Assembly (NCBI GenBank): GCA_033557685.1
Contig: JAWQRN010000590.1
Location: forward strand, 1-28,112
Direction of reading: 5' to 3'
DNA: 28,112 nt
From: Sperchopsis tessellata
Taxonomy: Eukaryota; Arthropoda; Insecta; Coleoptera; Hydrophilidae
Positions 20,700 to 28,112 of the stretch are shown piece after piece. The translations under genes were made by a program, and so were the position numbers. The notes below the pieces were generated by a model, which saw only the letters and a program-made list of their open reading frames with translations, was not told the DNA's origin and did no database searches. How positions within the stretch are numbered: position 1 is the first letter of the stretch; each line of letters opens with the position of its first letter.

Positions 20700-20847
20700 G
20701 TAAATGTGTGTTTTTAAATGTCCCCAGAGGAAGAAATCATTTGGTGACCTGGCAGGCAACTTGACGTGCCCACCACGGTCAATCTATCGATGGGGAAAAG
20801 CTGCATATAAGAAATTCTTAATTTCTACGGTCACCAATATTTAATTA
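20700..20847 (-). pseudogene. Second mariner-like transposase scrap
   Basis: A single - strand frame with one stop reads EIKNFLYAAFPHR, stop, then IDRGGHVKLPARSP and NDFFLWGHLKTHIY. This matches the family pattern -VR-FLN--FP-RWIGRGG---WPARSPDLTPLDFFLWG-LK--VY, with Trp changed to a stop and four residues (DLTP region) deleted before the catalytic Asp, which is retained. Only about 50 codons survive; neither the first half of the transposase nor inverted repeats were found. It is the same superfamily as the element at 2153-3525 but a separate, more damaged insertion. Confidence 0.75.
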
Positions 20848-21824
20848 TCTAATAGCTGCAGGTTCAAATATATGTCTCCGCTCAAATTACAATTAATTCA
20901 AATTTAAAAATCCTAATAGGCTCCTCGAATTCCCTTGGTAAAAGTTCCTGTAGGTTAATGTATTTATAGGAATGGTAACCTTCTTTTTCAGAACTTTAAA
21001 AATAGTAGTAATCGCAGAGACTTCATGTGCGATTTGGAATTGGCCGTTCAAGAAATGATACAGCTAACGTTGTACATACCTTTCTACCGTACATATTTGT
21101 ATTTTCTCGTCGGTACTGCACATATTGTTAAGTTAAATTTTTTTTTATTTACCTCACCATAGTGCTACCCGTTAAAGGATTTAGAACTTACAATTGGGTA
21201 GTTCCTATTTTGTCCACGTTACCTTAATGGGGTGTGTTTCCTGTTTCCGTGACGCCCAGATTAAAAAAAAGACATTAGCGTACCAATCATCTTGAGCATC
21301 AGAATTCGTTTCGGTCAGATCAGATATCATTATCATAATTCAATATTACGTGTACATAAATTGGCGTAAATCACATATTATTTCGTTCCATCGCTAAAAG
21401 TAAATATTCTTTCGTAATCTGCCGTGAAGACCGTTCATAGAGCAAACAAACAAACGCTTTTGTGTTGTAAGCTTAGCGTGCATAAAGTGTATTCACATAT
21501 TCTTGTGTTACCTTCCTTTATCCCTTTAGGAGTAGGTTCACGACATTTAGGCATATCGTTGATTTACACAATTAGTAAGTATTAATACATAATTTCATTT
21601 CATGATCCACTTATAATCTTCGTACTCGCTCAACACAAACCACGTGGTTTCATGCATGTATGTTTGTTTAGCTAATACAAATATTAGCAATGTATTCCAA
21701 TTAATGATATTGACGTTTGCATTGAAAGGTCAGTTAATGTCAAAATATGTATGTGAAGTTAGCGCCTGACTTCCTATGTAATCCTATGGTGCATTTTAAA
21801 CTAAACTACCATTTCTTTTCCTTT
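20848..21824. other. Non-coding stretch, nothing recognised
   Basis: AT-rich, with no open frame of note. It contains a T-run at about 21137-21146 and short inverted strings, but no repeat arms that I could pair over more than about 10 bases. Confidence 0.5.
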
Positions 21825-22770
21825 TTTTCTTATTCAGCTTTCATTTGTTCACTGCTGAACATAGGCCTACCCTAGCGTCCTTTAATCTTCTCTATTTTTG
21901 GGTTTCTGCTAGTAGTTGGTCCCTTATGTCTCTTTGATATCATCCACCAATATTTTATGTAGTCGACCTTCACTTCTTTTTATTGTTCTTTGCCGCTACT
22001 GTAGTATTCTGGTAGTTCATTCATCATTGTTTTTTCTACGTAGGCGACCCGCTCAACTCCATTTAAGCTTAGCGATACGTTCGTTGATATCAGTTATTCC
22101 TGTCTTTTCTCTGATTTCCTTATTTATAATTTTATCTCGGAGACTTATATCCAGCATTCTTCTTTCCATCGACCTTTGAGTGACGCTTAATTTCTCAGAA
22201 CTTTTCTTTGTTAGTGTAGCGGTTTCCATGCCATATATTGAACTAGTAATATACGGCAGTTGTACACTTTTCTATTCAGACATATTGGTATTGTATTGTT
22301 ATTAAGAATATATCCTAGTTTTCCGAAGGCTAGCCAGCTATGCTGTATTATTTTGAATATATCCGCTGTATGGTTTAATTTTCCAAGTCTTATTTGGTGT
22401 CCCAGATAAATGTACTCTTCTGTTTAGTCGATGGTTATATTCTCTATTCTAAAGTTGTTGTGGCTTTTTAAAAGTATTTGTGTCTTTCCTAAATTTATAT
22501 TGACGCCTGTCTGTTTAGCTGACTCATTTAAGTTGATTCATCATCTCCTCTAATTCGTTCCCGTCCGGACTAATAAGTACTATGTAATCGGCAAATCGTA
22601 GATGGTTCAAACACTTTCTGTCAACATTAACTCTTTTTTGGTGCCATTCATGATTTTTAATGATGTTCTCCAGGGCCAGTGTGAACAATTTTGGAGACAT
22701 CGTATCGCCTTGCCTTAAGTTAATTAGATTTGGGCTTGTAGTATGTTTTTGTTTGCCTTATTATTATAGT
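21825..22770 (-). pseudogene. RTE-like LINE, 5'-truncated, 3' half of the reverse transcriptase
   Basis: The - strand reads NLRQGDTMSPKLFTLALENI (about 22720-22660), the RTE pattern GVRQGDT-SPKLF---LE. It continues to CLNHLRFADYIVLISPDGNEL (about 22610-22545), where the catalytic FADD box has become FADY. Frameshifts begin soon after. Further along the - strand the sequence keeps LINE-like character to the 3' end, where aggcctatgttcagcagtg (about 21870-21850) is the common terminal string of insect RTE elements. An A/G-rich tail follows at 21835-21815. The 5' end is lost at about 22770, as expected from incomplete reverse transcription. An open + strand frame at 21916-22179 is a shadow. Confidence 0.8.
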
Positions 22771-23785
22771 AACTGGAGTAATACTTTATATTGTGTTATT
22801 ATGTTTCATCTTCGATCTTATTTATGATTAGAATATTTTCTTATTGAAGAGTGAACTATAAATAAATAAGGCTAGCACCTTTGCATTATAGAATTTATGT
22901 GTAAGCAGCGGAGAACAACAAGAAAGTTCGATCACAAATGATATTAAAATTGATTTAAATTAAAAGAATCACAGATGAAATAATGAAATTTATTTCAATG
23001 AAAATAAGTTGATTATGATAAGCAAGCTTTATGGGAATAATTCATATTTATGTCTTTGTGACTTAGTAGTAAATATATTTCGTTTTTAGTCAAATTTACC
23101 AATGGTGCTTTATCTACAACAAATGGTTTCTAAATATCGTTAATATGAGAGATGCACTCATGATATTTCAGGAAGAATAAAATAAAACTGTGTTCATAAT
23201 ATGAGAAAAAAATTGACGAAATGATAAATGTGCAAATAAAGTATAAAATACAAAGAGATTGTAATTTTGACGGAGCACATATAGGCTACGTAAAATAAAT
23301 TTGTGGAACGTATATCTATTTCTGAGAGACAATCTTTTTCGAGAAGCTGTGGATCTTGAATTCATTTAAAATAAATCTAAAATTCCGAACTAGGAAACCC
23401 ATTAAATTAATAAAACTGTACATTTGCTTTTTATGTTTGTACAAATATTGGAAAGGCATGAATCTCATTGAATGTAAATTGTTTATGATAAGAACCAAGT
23501 CAACATATTTTTCTCATGACAGAAAACTGATCTAGACTTCAGCGGGAACAATGGCTTAACTAGGAATGAAAGCCATGACAAAAAGCATAAATCCGTCTAG
23601 TGGGCGTCTTTATTAATATATAGCTGCATGATCTGTATGTTAGGTATGGGTCTCTAAAAAACAGCCATTCACTGGGTGATAGATGATTTTTAAGTATTGT
23701 GTACTGAAGAAATGTCTCATTCTTTTCACATTATTGAACAGAGAAACCATTTAATGAATTCGATATTAATAAACTGTTTTCAAAG
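22771..23785. other. Non-coding stretch, nothing recognised
   Basis: Only short AT-biased frames occur, for example 23168-23365 and 23316-23498 on the - strand, with no motifs. No repeats are visible. Confidence 0.5.
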
Positions 23786-23873
23786 ATCGACCTTTGATTG
23801 GGATCGATCTTTGATCGGGGATCAATCTTCGTTCGGAGATAGATCTTTGATCGGGGATTGATCAATCGATCTT
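23786..23873. repeat. GATC-rich minisatellite, 18-bp unit, array A
   Basis: Four to five units of the form atcgatctttgatcgggg occur at 23786, 23803, 23821, 23839 and (partial) 23857. The first unit is one base short. The array is followed by a segment (cttataatgg ... cttgaaccca ... catga) that recurs after array B. Confidence 0.75.
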
Positions 23874-24059
23874 ATAATGGACCTTGAACCCAACTTTACC
23901 AGCATGATCTTCTTCTTTTAAATAATTATTTTATCTTTTTTTAAATTTTATGATGAATTGGAAGTGGTTTAGCTACCAAAAATATCGGTTACAACTCTCC
24001 TTTGATATTGTAGATTGCTATTGTTATCCAACAATTATCTTTGTTTCTACCCTTAATCA

Positions 24060-24112
24060 ATTGATTTTCGATTGGGGATTAATCTTTGATCGGCGATCGA
24101 TCTTCGATCACA
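24060..24112. repeat. GATC-rich minisatellite, array B
   Basis: Two full units and a partial third of the same 18-bp motif (attgattttcgattgggg, attaatctttgatcggcg, atcgatcttcgatc). A flank related to that of array A (cttgaaccca ... acatga) follows at about 24180-24228. The pair therefore looks like an ancient segmental duplication with about 270 bp between array starts. Confidence 0.65.
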
Positions 24113-25387
24113 AACCGATTTTATGATAAAGAATCGTTCTTTCTGTCAATCGATCTTTTGTGTTATTTTTAGACGATGGATATTATATCTTAAAATGCGA
24201 CTTGAACCCAGTCCTACACATAACATGAAACTGGACAGTTGGTAATTGTCTGATTGAACATGAGCTATTTGTACAATTAATATTTATTTTCAATAAGAAC
24301 ATGTAGTTCAGTTAAATTAAATACATACTTGTATATTTGGTTGCCTGGTTAGACTTTTTCTTCTGTTTAAAATTCGTATGTGCTGCCCTTGTGAAGTGCT
24401 GAAAACTAACTCGTTCAGATAACAGCCATTACGTTTACACTACAGCAGCAGCAACGAACATTGATCTGTAAGATTACAAAATAGAAAAAAGGTGTTTTGA
24501 GCGATTTCAATGGGTAAACATTTATTATTTAAATAGTTTAAACTATTGGTTTGGTAATTGAAGTTGTAATCATTAAAAGCGAATTCTATAGATAGAACAA
24601 TATTTTATATATTGAAGTATATAGCTTGCTGCATTAATCATGTATTATTATCAAAGAATAATGGAACCTGCATATATTTTTTTATGAAGTGATACAGATG
24701 TATTTCTAACAACCCTGCAGACAGAAATAATTCTGGGTCGTCAAACTCCAACACTGCATTCACAGACTGACTCGTTTACTTTAATTTCATTTCGAAAGTA
24801 TCCTACAATAAAGTTATCTGACCAGCATTTCAGCCAGTTGATATGCTTTTAAAAATACATTTCTCCAGCTAGGCGGTATAAAACTGTACTTTCTTCGGTG
24901 GCAAAAGTCTTTATTATTTCACCCCATACTAAGATATAAAGTTGCAGTACAAAAACATTTTATGCCAGAGAAGTAGCAATAATAACTACCGCATGTAATC
25001 GACAATACAACTAATTTGAAATCATATATTGTAATGTCACAACATATATCAAGATGTAATAGGTAAGTACGTAAGTATTAGATTTGACCCGTCTCACTGT
25101 ATGGACCATAATTACAAATTATTGTAAATATATAAAATTGATAGCAATCAAAATGTTTGACCATAGTAACTCCAGAACTTCAAACAGTATCATAGTACAT
25201 AGGTACACTAGAGACCAACACAATAATAAAAGAGATAAAAATATGTACTAATATAAGTTATTACTGATTTTTAATTAGACATTGTTAATTGTAGATTTAA
25301 ATTTTAAAACAATAATTTGTTTATGAAAAAAATGACAGGGTTGCTGTCTATTACGATTTATTTAAACAATATAATATATGAGCGTAC
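24113..25387. other. Non-coding stretch, nothing recognised beyond the array B flank
   Basis: The duplicated flank occupies about 24180-24228. The rest is AT-rich with no coding signal seen on either strand. Confidence 0.5.
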
Positions 25388-25580
25388 TTTAAGTTTGCAA
25401 AATTTAAAAATGCCGATTCAATTCGGTATATATTCGCCCACTTATCTGTTCGTTCGCGTATCAAATGCAACCGGCGGCATATTTACTCCTTAAGCTCGGT
25501 CACATATAACGCACGACGCTTCTATCGATGCTTTATAATAAATGACACCCTCTTGCGTAGAACTAAGAAACTAACTTAAG
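25388..25580 (+). promoter_or_regulatory. CpG-dense patch ending at a consensus donor: candidate first exon or promoter
   Basis: In a background nearly devoid of CG, about a dozen CG dinucleotides fall between about 25412 and 25530 (including ttcgttcgcg, accggcggc and cgcacgacgc). The patch ends with cttaag|gtgagt, a strong splice donor (GT at 25581). Both ATG frames inside it stop before the donor, so it would be a 5' UTR exon of a gene reading rightward out of the window. I see no clear TATA box with initiator at the right spacing. Speculative. Confidence 0.25.
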
Positions 25581-28076
25581 GTGAGTTGTAAGGTTATGGA
25601 GGCTAGAATCCATATATCTGATAGGTCACAGTTATTCGTACTGTAACTTTTTGAAATTATATTAAGATAATGTTTACAGTGATTAAGAATATGTATATTT
25701 ATTGATCGGTCTACCGTCTAAGCTGAATTTTATATAAGATGCTTTCAGTCAGTGGTAGATTCCAGATCCCATTTTAGTGTCAGCGTATTATTGGATGTAG
25801 CAATGTATATGAAATTCTGGGCAGTAAAATAAATTCTTCTAATTTTTAAGTGATTGTTTAGTTTATTTAATTATACTGTATTAGGCTAGTTAGTAAGATT
25901 ATGTTTGACTTTGAATATATTCTAGTGCATACATTTTGTTTACATTACTTTATTTATTCTTTTATTACCCCATTGCTATGGTTATAATTCTTAAATATAA
26001 ATCATTACCATTTAATAGCACGTTACTATTTTATGTGTTAATTACTTCATAATTTGGTATTGCCGTATCGCTTCGTAATATTTATATAATTTTTTATATA
26101 TAATGTTACTTGCCACCTTTTTTACTTAGGATATTTTAAGTCGCACTAAAGATAAGGTATTCAAATCAGTAATTTCTATACAAATCGTATTATAGCTAGT
26201 AGTGCATTTTCCATTGGTAATTTTTGGATAAAACTGCTGACACGCTCGATTTTCAATGGTGACACTATAGTGAGTAATAACAAAAATATCCACTTTTAAG
26301 CGTATCATAAATTTTACTTAGGAAGCAAATTTAACAAATAAAACTAAAAATTATAAACAATCAAAAGTGTTAAGTTTGTTGGTTTCTACTTTTTACAATT
26401 CAAATAATTGCTACCAAAACTACTTAAGTCAATATTTATAGATAAAACTTATTTTACTTCTTACAAAACTAAACAAATATAATTATTGAATAAGTTTTAA
26501 GTCACAGTGAACACTTGCTCTAAAATATCGAAAATTAAACTATTTGTGGAAATTTAAAGTAACCAGATATACATCATTGTATATGTTTATACCATATGCA
26601 GCATCAGAAAGTATATAATACAACTATAGATTAAAGTTTTATTTTTATAAGATTAGTGTATAAAATAATTGCGATATACTGCTGGACGAGTTTTAAGTAA
26701 AATTTTCTCAAAACTGCATTTCCGAAATTGCCGTGCAGGATTAGTTAAAAACTATTAAGCCGATTGAGTTCAAACTTTGTAGAAATGTTAATAAAATTAT
26801 TACCTTCTAGTTGTAGCGAATTATTTTTGAAAAATAAAAAAAAATACTTTTTTAATATAAATTTTGCATGAAATTTTGATTCTTTTTTGAATGCGACAAT
26901 ATTTTTAAATTTGCATTATCTTCATTTTAATTACCGTCAAATAGAAACTACACATGTTCTAACTGAAAAAAATTTTGATTTTTGTTGTAAATCAATGTCT
27001 ATGGGAAGCTAGACTGCATGCCGATTCGGAACTACCACCGCAGCCTTTATACTAATAAAGTATGCCTACAGTTTGATTAATGCAGAATAAATATTTCTTA
27101 GTAAAAAAAATTCCTCAAAATTAACTAATTTTTTCCCGTATAATTGTATATATAACCCAAAGGTTTCAAGCCAAAATTCCCTTGTTGGTAACCCTATTGC
27201 GCAGTTTATTTTCTATATTCTATCAATATATTTTAATTTTTGAATACACATTGCAAATTCAGAACATATTATGAAATACAATACAAATTTCAGTAAATAA
27301 TGTTGAAATTAAATAGACTACTATTAATACGTAAAGAACACACAATTAGTACTAATTTTACACCCCATTGGAAGAAAAAGGAGGTTATGTGTTATTGCTG
27401 GAACATATACGGGTTTTAATTATAGTCGGCAACCAACATTACTGCTATGTTGAATTATATAAGTAACACAGCACCAAAAAGTACTTATTGACAGAGCTTA
27501 AGGAACCTAAGTAAATATGCAGCTCCGGTGATCTGTATATGAGACTAATTTCTATTTCAGTAGGGTACATACGAGCTTTCCTTAAAATAGCGTTTAGCAC
27601 TTTATAAGTCTCGTCCCAACAAATTATAACAGAATATGTCCCCAACTATATTAGAGCATTATAAACATACTTTAATGTTTTCAATGATAAAATATATAGA
27701 AATTAGTAGTTTTTTCTTACTAGTTTAGGTATATTAACACTTTTTTTTTGATAAATGTGGGACGAAAATAGAACATTCATTGCTCAATAATTTAAATTCA
27801 AAATTAGAGAATTGACATTAAAAATGCGAAACGATAATAGCCCTTCAAGAAATGTTAGCATATACGGCTTGATTAAAAATTTCCTGCAAACATATCTATA
27901 TGATTATAAGAAATTCCATAAGCAAATAAGGTACTTTACAACAAACAGGGAAATGAAAGATAAATAAAGCGTTAAATTTAATTTGAGAAAAAAGAAATTG
28001 AATCAGAAATTCCTAACAATTGTTGAAATGGCTTACATGACTATTTGCTTTGAGCAGTAAGAGAAAGATAAATGGC

Positions 28077-28077
<1 letters not shown>
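25581..28077. other. AT-rich non-coding stretch, no gene seen
   Basis: Open frames are short and biased (26126-26308 and 27445-27645, both -). A segment at about 26700-26830 has the look of old repeat (runs of T and A around cattaagccgattgag-like strings), but no family could be named. If 25388-25580 is a first exon, this is the start of its intron. Confidence 0.5.

Positions 28078-28112
<35 letters not shown>
28078..28112. repeat. (TA)n microsatellite at the window end
   Basis: An uninterrupted run of alternating T and A for 35 bases up to the last base; it probably continues beyond the window or marks an assembly edge. Confidence 0.95.

Noticed and set aside
25731..25755. tatataag followed by tcagtcagt as a TATA plus initiator core promoter
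   Set aside because: The distance is about 16-20 bases, too short for the usual ~30, and such strings are frequent in AT-rich DNA.
1..28112. CRISPR array, bacterial operon or phage content
   Set aside because: No regularly spaced identical repeats with unique spacers and no prokaryotic gene organisation; splice signals and LINE/hAT/mariner remnants indicate an animal genome.

Overview
The window is AT-rich eukaryotic DNA, most likely from an insect. It has long introns with GT-AG splice signals and AATAAA poly(A) signals, and a mixed population of decayed transposable elements of kinds common in arthropods (mariner-like, hAT, Penelope-like, Jockey/CR1-like and RTE-like). I see nothing bacterial: no operons and no ribosome binding sites. 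The species cannot be named from the sequence.

One host gene is visible, on the + strand. Its long terminal coding exon (12162-13581, about 473 codons) encodes a disordered, lysine- and proline-rich tail with three PxPxxR motifs (the CIN85/CD2AP-type SH3 ligand pattern) and a Cys/His cluster. A 56-nt upstream exon (5756-5811) has sharp splice sites and exactly the phase needed to join it across a 6,350-bp intron. The same donor could instead splice over a 42-nt intron to a short exon (5854-5965) that ends the protein after about 36 other residues. The gene may therefore make two alternative C-termini. The upstream exons, and so the identity of the protein, lie outside the window or were not recognised.

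The rest is mostly repeats. At 2153-3525 there is a nearly full-length mariner-like element with unusually long (~175 bp) terminal inverted repeats and a broken transposase with a 41-residue D-D spacing. Inside the gene's intron lie a palindromic foldback element with a hammerhead-ribozyme-like core (6586-6917), an unrecognised minus-strand ORF (7541-8035), a Penelope-like remnant (8278-9743), a second large foldback (10129-10682) and a minus-strand LINE RT fragment (10864-11196). Downstream of the gene, a decayed hAT element (15245-18187) with imperfect 8-bp target duplications sits inside an older repeat; a second copy of that repeat without the insertion lies 1 kb away. Then follow a Jockey/CR1-like LINE remnant (about 18560-19480, +), a second mariner-like scrap (20700-20847, -), a 5'-truncated RTE-like LINE (about 21825-22770, -), two GATC-rich minisatellite arrays (23786-24112), a CpG-dense patch ending at a strong splice donor (about 25388-25580), and a (TA)n run at the end.

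Every transposon coding region seen is interrupted, so none looks capable of moving by itself. All family assignments come from reading motifs by eye; no database search was run.
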